This document shows, one piece after another, positions 18,604-26,972 of a DNA stretch of 64,000 nucleotides. Every line of letters begins with the position of its first letter. The stretch's first letter is position 1. The notes beneath the pieces were generated by a model that worked only from the letters and a program-made list of their open reading frames with translations, was not told the origin of the DNA and made no database searches. Source of the DNA: Planctomycetota bacterium (lineage in GTDB: Bacteria > Planctomycetota > UBA1135 > GCA-002686595); NCBI GenBank assembly GCA_012959525.1, contig DUDB01000059.1:426-64425 (forward strand). Direction: 5' to 3'. The position numbers and the translations under genes are program-made.

Positions 18604-21600
18604 CGCACCGTCACCGCCTCGTCCAAACACATGAGCGTGTGGGTCAAGAGAGTCCAAGCAGCAACCTCGGCCGGAACAAGGTCGGGCAGGGGCGCATGCG
18701 CCCCCACGCCCAGCAAAGCCAGGGCGGCTTCGGAGCCCGCGGAATAGCGGGCTCGCACATCCGTCAGCAACTGCTCCATCCCCGCTATCTCCACTTCCCG
18801 CGGCATGCGATTCACGACAATCCGGAACAGACGCACAACTCGTGAAGAACGGTCGCCGCCCTCGCTCAGGACTTTCTCCGCGAGAACGCGCGCCGCCTCC
18901 ACAAACTGAGGGTCATTGAGTAGGACCAGGGATTGCAACGGAGTATTCGTAGGCCGCCGGCGCGCCACGCACACGTCCCCTTTGGCTGCATCGAGGATCA
19001 TCATGTAGGGCGGCGGCGAGGTACGCTTCCAGAAGGTGTACAGGCTACGACGATAGAGGCCATCGCCCGTGTCCGGTTGATAGGCAGAGCCGGACTTCTC
19101 CTGCCACAGGCCGGCTGGCTGGTAGGGCTTCACACTGGGGCCGCCGAGCTTCTCCACCAGCAGGCCCGCCCGGAACAGGGCGCTGTCCCGCAGGGTCTCG
19201 GCACCCATGCGTCGGGCCGGGAATCGGGACAGCAACGCCCCATCAGGGTCCGCCTCTCGCACGCGATCCGTGGTGCGCGAGGACTGCCGATAGGTAGCGG
19301 AGAGCACCATGCGCCGCAGGAGGGCCTTCACGTCCCAGCCGGAGTCGATGAACTCCAGGGCCAGGGCGTCCAGCAGGTCGGGGTGGCTGGGAAGGGCACC
19401 CTGGGTTCCAAAGTCCTCGGGGGTGGCGACGAGTCCGCGGCCAAACTGGCCCTGCCAGAGGCGGTTGACTGCCACCCGCGCAGTCAGCGGGTGCTCGGGA
19501 TCGGTAAGCCAACGGGCGAGGGTCAAGCGATCATGGGGCGCCGTGGATGAGAGCCCGGGTCCAATGGCTGCGGGAACCCCACGGGTCACGACCTCGCGTG
19601 GCAACTGGTAGCTACCCCGGTCGAGGCGGTGGACCACGCGCTCTTCGTCCATGTCCTCCATCGTCATGATCTGACGCACCCGGTCGCGGAGCTCATCCCG
19701 TTGCTGCCGCGCACTGCGCAGAGCTTCGCGCTGGTCGGCGGAGAGCTGCGAGGCGGGCGCCAGTGATCCATCGACTGCTCCGTTGCGGTCGACCAAGCGC
19801 CCCACTTCATCCGGCGTCAGGACGCGGGCCACCACGGCCAGCTCGTCCACGCCGCCCCCCGCGAAGCCCCGGTCACGAAAACGCTCACCCAAGGTCAGGT
19901 GCCCCTCGCTGCTACCCACGATGGTGCGCGTCAGGCAGTCGCGGATCACATCCACCTCGACGGTCTGGCCGTTTACGAACAGGTGCATGCCGGCGGCCCT
20001 CGAAGAGCCGTCGTAGGTCATGGCCAGGTGCACCCACTCTCCCACGGGCAGCGGATCCTTGGTGCGCACACGCAAGGCGTCCCCGGGCCAGAAGTGGATC
20101 AGGGACGCGGAGAACAGGCCGTCCTCCACGAGCCACTGGTATCCGCGACTGCCCGAATCGTGCCAGGCCTTGGAGCGGTGCAGGAGGATGGCTCGCGGAT
20201 AGGCTTCGGGCAGGCGGACCCAGAGGGCGAGACTGAAGGCGTCCCAGCGCCGGAAGAGGCCCACGCCGGGAAAGGTCACCGCATCGTCCCCCGTCAGCTC
20301 GAGCCCGCCACCCGCGTGCCCCTCGATGCGCCGGTTGGTGCCGTGCACGGCTCCTGCGGTGGCCGTGATGCTGACAACGAGAACCCCCAGGCTGGCCTCA
20401 TCTTCGAAGAGCTCGATCCGTGCGCCGTCGAATCGCGACTCAAGGCTGGGACGATTCCAGATGCTGATAACCTCGATCGCACGGGGCCGGTCCATGCGGA
20501 CTTCAACCCACGGCTCCGCCTGGAACGCCGTGTGGCTGAAGTTTGAGCGATTTCCATCCACCAGATTCGATACCGGATACGAACCACCGTTGTATTCGGA
20601 GGACTGGGAGAGGGTGGCCTGGCCAGCGACGTTCGTACCCTCAGACGTGATCTCAAGCTCCGAGAGGTTGATGACGCGATTCGTGCCGGGAAGCGTCATG
20701 CGGATGGACGTGACCCGACCCTCGGCGAGCGCGGGATGTTGAATCTGAATCTGGCGACCGCTGCCTTCCACCATGACGTGCTCACTGGATTGGGCCGGCT
20801 GCAGGTCATTCGTCAGAGCCGTACCCTGCTCTTCATCCATGGGCCAGATGCCCTGGAGGCCCGTGAAGGCCAGCGGCTCCCATTGAGCCTCAGAATCCGT
20901 CAGGGTGGGCTGAACTTTCTCGAGCACGCGCACCCGCTCCTGCGCCTCAGCCAGGTCCCGCTCCTGGTCCGCGGTGGGCAGCTCGAGGGCCGGCGTCGGG
21001 ACGGCGTTGGAGAAGTGCGAATACAGACCGCTCTCGTCGATGGAGGCAAAGAAGGAGGCGAGAGAGTAGTACTCCCCCTGCCCGATCGGATCGAACTTGT
21101 GGTCGTGGCAGCGGGCGCACGCGAGGGTCAAGCCCATAAAGGTCGTGCCGAGGGTATCCACGCGGTCGGCCACGTATTCCTGTCGGTACTCCTCCTCGGT
21201 CGAGCCCCCTTCGTTGGTCTGGCGGTGCAGGCGATTGAAGCCCGTGGCCAGGCGCTGTTCGCGGGTGGCCTCGGGGAGGAGATCACCGGCCACCTGCCAG
21301 GTCAGAAAATCGTCATAGGCGAGGTTCTGGTTGAAGGCCTCTATGACCCAGTCCCTCCAAGGCCAGACCTCGCAGTACACGTCACTCTGGTAGCCGTAGG
21401 TGTCGGCATAGCGAGCGAGGTCGAGCCAGCTGCTCGCCATGTGCTCGCCGTAGCGCGGCGATTCGAAGAGGCGATCGACCACTCGCCCGTGAGCGCCGTC
21501 ACCCTGATCCTCCAAGAAAGCACCCACCTCCTCGGGCGTGGGTGGCAGCCCGGTCAGGCCCAGGGAGACTCTCCGCAACCAGGTCTGCCGCAGAGCGGGC

Positions 21601-21812
21601 TCGGCAGGCTCAAGCCCTTGCTGCTCCAATCGCGCGAGCACGAACGCGTCCAGAGCATCCCGCGCCCAGTCGGTACGCACCACCGCAGGTGATGCGGAGC
21701 TTTCCGGGGCCTTGAAGGCCCAATGAACCTCATCGGCTGCGGATCCCTCCGATGGGGTATCCCCGCCGGGTAGGAGGAGAGCCGGTAGAACGAACAGGAG
21801 CGAAGCCAACAC
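18600..21812 (-). CDS. DUF1549 / F5/8-type C-like / LamG-like / DUF1553 secreted protein
   Basis: A 1070-residue exported protein with signal peptide (residues 1-16). DUF1549 covers about 45-265 and includes ACARCHDHKFDPI, with a C-x-x-C-H haem-type motif at Cys232-His236. Residues about 365-475 look like a discoidin (F5/8 type C) module, with NLVDGNRSNFSHTAF and WVEVRMDRPRAIEVI; residues about 515-690 look like a LamG/concanavalin-type jelly roll, including WVHLAMTYDGSS and LFVNGQTVEV. DUF1553 fills about 770-1030 (VNRLWQGQFGRGLV, SATYRQSSR). The usual N-terminal PSCyt cytochrome module is absent. The carbohydrate-binding-like modules suggest a role at polysaccharides. Confidence 0.88.
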   Translation of the reverse strand: MLASLLFVLPALLLPGGDTPSEGSAADEVHWAFKAPESSASPAVVRTDWARDALDAFVLARLEQQGLEPAEPALRQTWLRRVSLGLTGLPPTPEEVGAFLEDQGDGAHGRVVDRLFESPRYGEHMASSWLDLARYADTYGYQSDVYCEVWPWRDWVIEAFNQNLAYDDFLTWQVAGDLLPEATREQRLATGFNRLHRQTNEGGSTEEEYRQEYVADRVDTLGTTFMGLTLACARCHDHKFDPIGQGEYYSLASFFASIDESGLYSHFSNAVPTPALELPTADQERDLAEAQERVRVLEKVQPTLTDSEAQWEPLAFTGLQGIWPMDEEQGTALTNDLQPAQSSEHVMVEGSGRQIQIQHPALAEGRVTSIRMTLPGTNRVINLSELEITSEGTNVAGQATLSQSSEYNGGSYPVSNLVDGNRSNFSHTAFQAEPWVEVRMDRPRAIEVISIWNRPSLESRFDGARIELFEDEASLGVLVVSITATAGAVHGTNRRIEGHAGGGLELTGDDAVTFPGVGLFRRWDAFSLALWVRLPEAYPRAILLHRSKAWHDSGSRGYQWLVEDGLFSASLIHFWPGDALRVRTKDPLPVGEWVHLAMTYDGSSRAAGMHLFVNGQTVEVDVIRDCLTRTIVGSSEGHLTLGERFRDRGFAGGGVDELAVVARVLTPDEVGRLVDRNGAVDGSLAPASQLSADQREALRSARQQRDELRDRVRQIMTMEDMDEERVVHRLDRGSYQLPREVVTRGVPAAIGPGLSSTAPHDRLTLARWLTDPEHPLTARVAVNRLWQGQFGRGLVATPEDFGTQGALPSHPDLLDALALEFIDSGWDVKALLRRMVLSATYRQSSRTTDRVREADPDGALLSRFPARRMGAETLRDSALFRAGLLVEKLGGPSVKPYQPAGLWQEKSGSAYQPDTGDGLYRRSLYTFWKRTSPPPYMMILDAAKGDVCVARRRPTNTPLQSLVLLNDPQFVEAARVLAEKVLSEGGDRSSRVVRLFRIVVNRMPREVEIAGMEQLLTDVRARYSAGSEAALALLGVGAHAPLPDLVPAEVAAWTLLTHTLMCLDEAVTVR

Positions 21813-21878
21813 CCACTCAGCTTAGGGGAGCGCCGCCAAGGACGCACTTGCCTAGTGACTTGGCGTATTCTGGGGGCC

Positions 21879-22523
21879 ATGTGCCCCACCTATGTCGCCC
21901 TCCTCCCCACCCCGGACCAGGAGCCCTCGCTTCCGGCACGGGAGCGTGTGGCGGCCCAATCCGCGGCGGCACGTTGCGCGCTGGCCCTCGCGGCCCAGTC
22001 CGCGGAGTGCCCCGAGATGGAATTCCTCAAGCATGACGGCGTACCTCAGCCCTGGAATGGCTGGCACTGGTCGATCTCCCATGACGGCACCTGGGTGCTG
22101 GGGGCCCTGGCACGCGCGCCTCTGGGGGTGGACCTGGAGCGCGTCACCTTACGCAGGGCCGCCCTGCGGGCAGCAGTGCTCGACGAGCACGAGCGAGCGC
22201 TCCTGGGGGAGGTGAACGCCCTGGGTTTCACTCGCCTGTGGACGGCCAAGGAAGCAGTGCTGAAGGCCGCTGGAGTGGGACTGACGCGCCTCTCCCATTG
22301 CCGCCTGAGCGCCCCCCCACCCACGGACCTTCCCCAGGCCGGGGAACCGACGGGCCCGCCCCTCGGCATGCACCTGGATGGGCAGCCCACACCCGTGCTG
22401 CAGTTCCGCTGGCACGACCACGTGCTGGCAATCCACGTCCGAGGCGGGGAAGAAAGGCTGACGTGGGTCCTTCCTTCCCTGCAATGCGTATCCTGTCCCG
22501 AGCCCCAGGATCACGTCACTTGA
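21879..22523 (+). CDS. Sfp-type 4'-phosphopantetheinyl transferase
   Basis: Transfers phosphopantetheine from CoA to carrier-protein serines. ATG 21879 is preceded by a G-rich stretch (tggggg) and gives 214 residues. Family motifs: WHWSISHDGTWVLGALA, then PLGVDLERV with the Mg-binding Asp and Glu, then FTRLWTAKEAVLKAAGVGL holding W-x-x-K-E-A. It is the first gene of a run with oleB, oleC and oleD, each joined by 4-base overlaps. A carrier-protein activator next to hydrocarbon genes suggests that the acyl chains come from a polyketide- or PUFA-type synthase, or from the ACP at 11215 (inference). Confidence 0.88.
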   Translation: MCPTYVALLPTPDQEPSLPARERVAAQSAAARCALALAAQSAECPEMEFLKHDGVPQPWNGWHWSISHDGTWVLGALARAPLGVDLERVTLRRAALRAAVLDEHERALLGEVNALGFTRLWTAKEAVLKAAGVGLTRLSHCRLSAPPPTDLPQAGEPTGPPLGMHLDGQPTPVLQFRWHDHVLAIHVRGGEERLTWVLPSLQCVSCPEPQDHVT

Positions 22524-23452
22524 CCCCACCCACCGCAACCCTCCCTGAGCAGGACGAGCGCCACGCCCCGGCTTGGGCCGCGGCCCTGGGCGATCAGTAT
22601 CCGTTCGACTCGCATTTCATGGAAGTGGAAGCGGGACGCATGCACTACGCGGATGAAGGACCGGCCGAGGCTGCGCCCATGCTCTGCGTCCACGGCAACC
22701 CTTCCTGGTCGTTCCTGTTCCGACGTCAGCTTCAGGGCTTCGCAGGTGAAATGCGGGTGATCGCTCCCGACCACCTGGGGTGCGGACTCTCCGACCAGCC
22801 CGAGCGGTGGTCCTACCGACTCGCGGATCACGTTCAGAACCTGGTCCGACTGATCGACCACCTGGACCTCTGGAACGTCACTCTGCTCGTTCACGATTGG
22901 GGCGGAGCCATCGGCCTGGGCGCCGCCATCCAAAGGCCCGAGCGCATCGGGCGTCTGGTGATCACCAACACAGCTGCCTTCCCCTCCAATCTCATGCCCG
23001 GCCGAATCGGCCTGTGCCGCGTCCCAGGCATCGGTCGCCTGGCCGTGCAGGGCTTCAACGCATTCGCCCGCGCGGCGACGTTCATGGCCGTGGAACGGCC
23101 CATGCCCCGCGCAGTGCGCCGTGCTTTCGTGCAGCCCTACGCCCGCCCGCGCAGCGCGCGCGCCACCTGGCACTTCGTGGACGACATCCCCATGGATGCG
23201 CGCCATCCGAGCTGGGAGACCCTGACGGCGATCGCTGCCGGGCTAGCGGTTTTCCAGGATCGCGCCAACCTGATTCTGTGGGGGGAGAAGGACTGGTGCT
23301 TCACGCCAGCCTTCCGCGAGGAGTGGGAGCGGCGCTTGCCTGGAGCGGAATGCCATCCGATCCCCGATGCAGGACACTACCTCTTCGAAGACGCGCCGCA
23401 GGACATCGAGCGACACTTGCGCGCCTTCCTGAAAGCCGAGGACGTCCTGTGA
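22520..23452 (+). CDS. oleB: OleB-like alpha/beta hydrolase (beta-lactone decarboxylase)
   Basis: In olefin biosynthesis OleB converts a cis-beta-lactone into the alkene with loss of CO2; it belongs to the haloalkane-dehalogenase branch. TTG 22520 overlaps the PPTase stop (TTGA) and has AGGA 9 bases upstream, giving 310 residues; ATG 22484 is an alternative. Seen: VHGNPSWSF oxyanion segment (58-66), nucleophile Asp126 in LLVHDWGGAIG, and the C-terminal His in DAGHYLFED. Haloalkane dehalogenases and epoxide hydrolases share these motifs, so the assignment depends on the oleC and oleD neighbours that follow directly. Confidence 0.82.
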   Translation: MTPPTATLPEQDERHAPAWAAALGDQYPFDSHFMEVEAGRMHYADEGPAEAAPMLCVHGNPSWSFLFRRQLQGFAGEMRVIAPDHLGCGLSDQPERWSYRLADHVQNLVRLIDHLDLWNVTLLVHDWGGAIGLGAAIQRPERIGRLVITNTAAFPSNLMPGRIGLCRVPGIGRLAVQGFNAFARAATFMAVERPMPRAVRRAFVQPYARPRSARATWHFVDDIPMDARHPSWETLTAIAAGLAVFQDRANLILWGEKDWCFTPAFREEWERRLPGAECHPIPDAGHYLFEDAPQDIERHLRAFLKAEDVL

Positions 23453-25137
23453 CGGGTACCGATCCTTTCAAAGCCCTGGGCAAGTTGCCGCAGCGCGTCA
23501 ACACGGCCGGGTTCCTCTCTCAAAGCGCCGAGACCTGGCCCGACGTCGAGGCCGTCATCGAGGCCAAGTCGGACAAGCGCATCACCTTTGCGCAACTCGA
23601 GGCGCGGGCCAGCCACATGGCCGCAGGCTTGCACGCTCTTGGTGTGGAGTTCGGGGACCGTGTGTGCCTGTTCGTACCGGCGAGCATCGAGTTCGTGGCC
23701 CTGACCTTTGCCCTCTTCAAGCTGGGGGCCGTCCCCGTCCTGGCCGACCCGGGCATGGGACGCAAGCGACTCCTGGCCTGCGTAAAACGCATCCAGCCGC
23801 GGGGCATGATCGGTGTCGCCAAAGCCCATGCCGCGCGGCGCCTGTTTCCGAAGGCCTTCGAGAGCGTTGAGATCTCGGTTGCGGTGGGTTGGTGCCTTCC
23901 CGGGAGTGGTCCGAAGCTGGCCGCGGTCGAGGCAGCAGGAGCACGGGAGTCGAGCGAGGAAGCGGGCCTGGTGGCGGAAACGGAAGCCGCAGATGCAGCC
24001 GCCGTCCTCTTCACTTCCGGCAGCACCGGGCCCCCCAAGGGTGTCCTCTATACCCACGGGATGTTCCATGCCCAGGTGCTGGCGCTGAAGACCCTCTACG
24101 GTTTCGAGGCGGGCGAGGTAGACCTCGCGTGCTTCCCGCTCTTCGCCCTGTTCGACGTGGCCTTTGGCAGTACGAGCGTATTCCCCGACATGGACGTGTC
24201 GCGGCCCGCCTCCTGCAACCCGGCGAAGATCGTGCGCGCCGCCCAGACCTACAAGGCGACCAGCGCCTTCGGATCGCCCGCCATCTGGAAGCGCGTGGCC
24301 CCGTGGTGCATGGACAGGGGCGAGCGCATGGAAGCACTCCGGCGCGTCCTCGTGGCCGGTGCGCCCGTCAGCCCTGACCTGATCCGAGCTCTGCATGGAA
24401 TCCTGCCGCTGGAAGGCGACGTCCACACCCCCTACGGCGCCACCGAGTGCCTGCCCGTCGCATCGATCGCGGGACGGACCGTGGTGCCCTATCTGGAGGA
24501 GCGGATCCAATCGGGAGAGGGCACCTGTGTGGGCCGAGTGGCCCCCGGCATCGACTTGCGCCTGATCGGCGTCCAGGATGGCCCCATCGAGAGCTGGAGC
24601 GAGGACCTGGTCGTCGCCCCGGGCGAGTTGGGCGAGATGGTGGTACGCGGGCCGGTGGTCACCGCCCACTACGTAGCCGACCCCGAGCACGATGCTCTGG
24701 CCAAGATCCCCGACGGCCAAGGTGGGCACTGGCACCGCATGGGTGATCTGGGCTACCTCGACGGCGATGCACGCCTGTGGTTCTGCGGTCGCAAGAGCCA
24801 CCGGCTGCAGACGAGTCGGGGCATGCGCCCAACGGTACCGGTAGAGAACGTCTACAACACACACCCGCGGGTCGTACGCACGGCCCTGGTGGGAGTGGGG
24901 CCGGAGGGGGAGCAGCTCTCCGTGCTCTGCGTCCAACCAACAGCAGGCTCCATGCCTAAGGGCAAGGCCATGCGGCACGGGTTCCAGGAGCAGCTCAAGG
25001 AGATCAGCCGCAAGCGATGCGAGGAGGCTGCGGTGGAGAACTTCCTGTTCCATCCCGACTTCCCGGTGGATCCCAGGCACAACGCCAAGATCGAACGCGA
25101 ACAGCTGCAGGCATGGGCCAGCGAGCAACTGAGTTGA
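23449..25137 (+). CDS. oleC: OleC-like beta-lactone synthetase (AMP-dependent)
   Basis: OleC activates 2-alkyl-3-hydroxyalkanoic acids with ATP and closes them to beta-lactones. GTG 23449 overlaps the oleB stop (GTGA) and yields 562 residues, the family length; the much longer open frame upstream is a shadow. Adenylate-forming motifs: LFTSGSTGPPKGVLYTHG (P-loop), YGATECLP, and the MGDLGYLD hinge-region segment. The C-terminal HNAKIEREQLQAW holds the family lysine position. It is central in the PPTase-oleB-oleC-oleD run. Confidence 0.88.
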   Translation: MTGTDPFKALGKLPQRVNTAGFLSQSAETWPDVEAVIEAKSDKRITFAQLEARASHMAAGLHALGVEFGDRVCLFVPASIEFVALTFALFKLGAVPVLADPGMGRKRLLACVKRIQPRGMIGVAKAHAARRLFPKAFESVEISVAVGWCLPGSGPKLAAVEAAGARESSEEAGLVAETEAADAAAVLFTSGSTGPPKGVLYTHGMFHAQVLALKTLYGFEAGEVDLACFPLFALFDVAFGSTSVFPDMDVSRPASCNPAKIVRAAQTYKATSAFGSPAIWKRVAPWCMDRGERMEALRRVLVAGAPVSPDLIRALHGILPLEGDVHTPYGATECLPVASIAGRTVVPYLEERIQSGEGTCVGRVAPGIDLRLIGVQDGPIESWSEDLVVAPGELGEMVVRGPVVTAHYVADPEHDALAKIPDGQGGHWHRMGDLGYLDGDARLWFCGRKSHRLQTSRGMRPTVPVENVYNTHPRVVRTALVGVGPEGEQLSVLCVQPTAGSMPKGKAMRHGFQEQLKEISRKRCEEAAVENFLFHPDFPVDPRHNAKIEREQLQAWASEQLS

Positions 25138-26123
25138 AGGTCGCCGTTACCGGTGGAGGCGGGTTCCTTGGCCGACGAATCGTGGAGATGCTACGAGAGG
25201 AGGGTCATCGTGTGCTGTCGATCTCCCGCGGCCACTACCCGGAGCTAGAGGCACTGGGCGTCGAGTGCCGGCAAGCAGACCTCTCTGACAAGTCCGCCCT
25301 CCGTGCGGCATTGGAAGGATCCGACGCCGCGATCCACGTCGCCGCCAAGGCTGGAATCTGGGGCAAGCGCTCGGAGTTCATGGCCACGAACGTGACCGGC
25401 ACCGAGAACGTCCTCGCCGCCTGCAACGCTCTAGGAATAGGCCGTCTGGTCTACACGTCCTCTCCAAGCGTGTGCTTCGATGGGCAGGACCATCTGAATG
25501 CGAGCAACGATCTGCCCCGAGCCGAGCGCTTCATTTCCCCCTATCCTGAGAGCAAGGCCCTTGCCGAGGCCCTAGTGCTCGATGCCAACTCGCCTCAACT
25601 GGCGACCGTCGCCTTGCGACCGCACCTCATCTTCGGACCTCGCGACCCACACCTCGTCCCGCGCCTGTTGGAGAGCGCAGCACAGGGACGGCTGGCGCGC
25701 GTGGGGAACGGACGCAACCTGGTCAGCCTGACTCACGTGGACAACGCGGCCTTCGCCCACGTGTGCGCCCTGCGAGTCCTCGAGCCAGGGGCTCCTTGCG
25801 CCGGGCGAGCCTACTTCGTGTGCAACAAGGAGACGGTGGTGCTGTGGGATTGGATCAACGACCTTCTGGAACAACTCAAGCGTGCGCCCGTGACACGCAG
25901 CCTCCCCCTGAGCCTGGCGCGCGCGGTTGGAGCTCTTTGTGAAGCAACCTGGACCCTGCTGCCTCTCAGGGGCGAGCCGCCCATGACGCGGTTCGTGGCC
26001 CTGCAGTTGGCACGCTCCCACTCCTATGACCTGGGCCCCTTGGAGCGGGACCTGGGCTATCGGGAGAAGTTGGACATGGCGACAGCCACAGCCCACCTGG
26101 TCGCGGACCTCCGCATGGGCTAG
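25134..26123 (+). CDS. oleD: OleD-like NAD(P)H-dependent 2-alkyl-3-ketoalkanoate reductase
   Basis: OleD reduces the beta-keto acid made by OleA before OleC acts. TTG 25134 overlaps the oleC stop (TTGA) and gives a 329-residue protein beginning with the family-typical KVAVTGGGGFLGRRI; ATG 25113 (seven residues longer) is the alternative. The extended-SDR active site is SPYPESKALAE (Y-x-x-x-K), with YTSSPSV supplying the serine region. No oleA gene (a thiolase-fold condensing enzyme) exists in the window, so it must lie elsewhere or be replaced. Confidence 0.87.
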   Translation: MKVAVTGGGGFLGRRIVEMLREEGHRVLSISRGHYPELEALGVECRQADLSDKSALRAALEGSDAAIHVAAKAGIWGKRSEFMATNVTGTENVLAACNALGIGRLVYTSSPSVCFDGQDHLNASNDLPRAERFISPYPESKALAEALVLDANSPQLATVALRPHLIFGPRDPHLVPRLLESAAQGRLARVGNGRNLVSLTHVDNAAFAHVCALRVLEPGAPCAGRAYFVCNKETVVLWDWINDLLEQLKRAPVTRSLPLSLARAVGALCEATWTLLPLRGEPPMTRFVALQLARSHSYDLGPLERDLGYREKLDMATATAHLVADLRMG

Positions 26124-26130
26124 CCGCGCT

Positions 26131-26868
26131 CTAGGCCGACACCAGGCGCCAGAGGACCCAGCTGGCCACCGAGCGCAGGGGGGCCCAGACCTCGGCCCTT
26201 TCCTCCAGTTCCTTGGGTCCGGGCCGCTCCGGGAGCCCGTCCAGAATGCGCAGGCCCTCCTGCAGGCCCAGATCGCCACCGGCCATCACGTCCTGTCGGC
26301 CGAGGCGAAAAAGAAGGAACATCTGAGCCGACCAGACGCCGATACCGCGCACGCGGGTCAGGATCTCGATCACCTCTTCGTCCGGGCGTCGTGCGATGGT
26401 GCGCAGGCCCAGGCTGCCGTCCAGGGTCTTCGCAGCGAGGTCCTTGATCGCAATCGTCTTCGCCCGCGACAGGCCCGCTCCCCTGAGGTGCGCATCGGGC
26501 AACTTGAGGATCTGGGGCGGGGTGGGGAAGCGGCGGCCCGGTGACAGGCGCCGCACCCTTCCGTGGATGGTGCCCGCGGCCTTGGTGGATAGCTGCTGAT
26601 GCACGATGGCCTTGGCCAGGGAGTGGAAGTGCGAGTCCGAATCTGCGCGAATCGGGAACTCAGGGAAGGGCGCCACCTGGCCCATGGCCCGCGCGAGCAG
26701 CGGGTCGCGGCGACGCAGCCCCCGCATCTGGGCGGGAGTGGGTGGCCCGCTGCGCGGGGATCGAGTGGGTCCGGAGGAAGAGGGCATCGGTGCAGAATGC
26801 GATGCGTGCAGGGCCCAGACCAGAGTCGGGATCCAATCGCCGCCAGGATTGTCTGGGACAGGCTTCAT
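26131..26868 (-). CDS. AlkA-like DNA-3-methyladenine glycosylase (HhH-GPD)
   Basis: Base-excision repair glycosylase removing alkylated purines. The 245-residue frame begins at ATG 26868; the first 40 residues are proline- and serine-rich, and ATG 26787 is another possible start. The helix-hairpin-helix is [19 protein letters not shown], followed by the catalytic Asp in [32 protein letters not shown] is the AlkA-type first core helix. It converges on oleD with 7 bases between stops and is divergent from the glutamine synthetase gene across 104 bases. Confidence 0.88.
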   Translation of the reverse strand: MKPVPDNPGGDWIPTLVWALHASHSAPMPSSSGPTRSPRSGPPTPAQMRGLRRRDPLLARAMGQVAPFPEFPIRADSDSHFHSLAKAIVHQQLSTKAAGTIHGRVRRLSPGRRFPTPPQILKLPDAHLRGAGLSRAKTIAIKDLAAKTLDGSLGLRTIARRPDEEVIEILTRVRGIGVWSAQMFLLFRLGRQDVMAGGDLGLQEGLRILDGLPERPGPKELEERAEVWAPLRSVASWVLWRLVSA

Positions 26869-26972
26869 CTGTACCCGCCTCCCCGCTACATTTCATCCAT
26901 CGGCCAGTTCTGGGGCCCCATTCCCCTCTGGCTGCCTTCGATCCTGCTCTTCAAAACCCCCTGCTCCAAGGG

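Noticed and set aside
23377-25128. 583-codon open frame antisense to oleC
   Set aside because: Its translation has no family motif, is Gly/Arg/His-rich, and mirrors the codon pattern of oleC. It is a shadow of GC-rich coding DNA.
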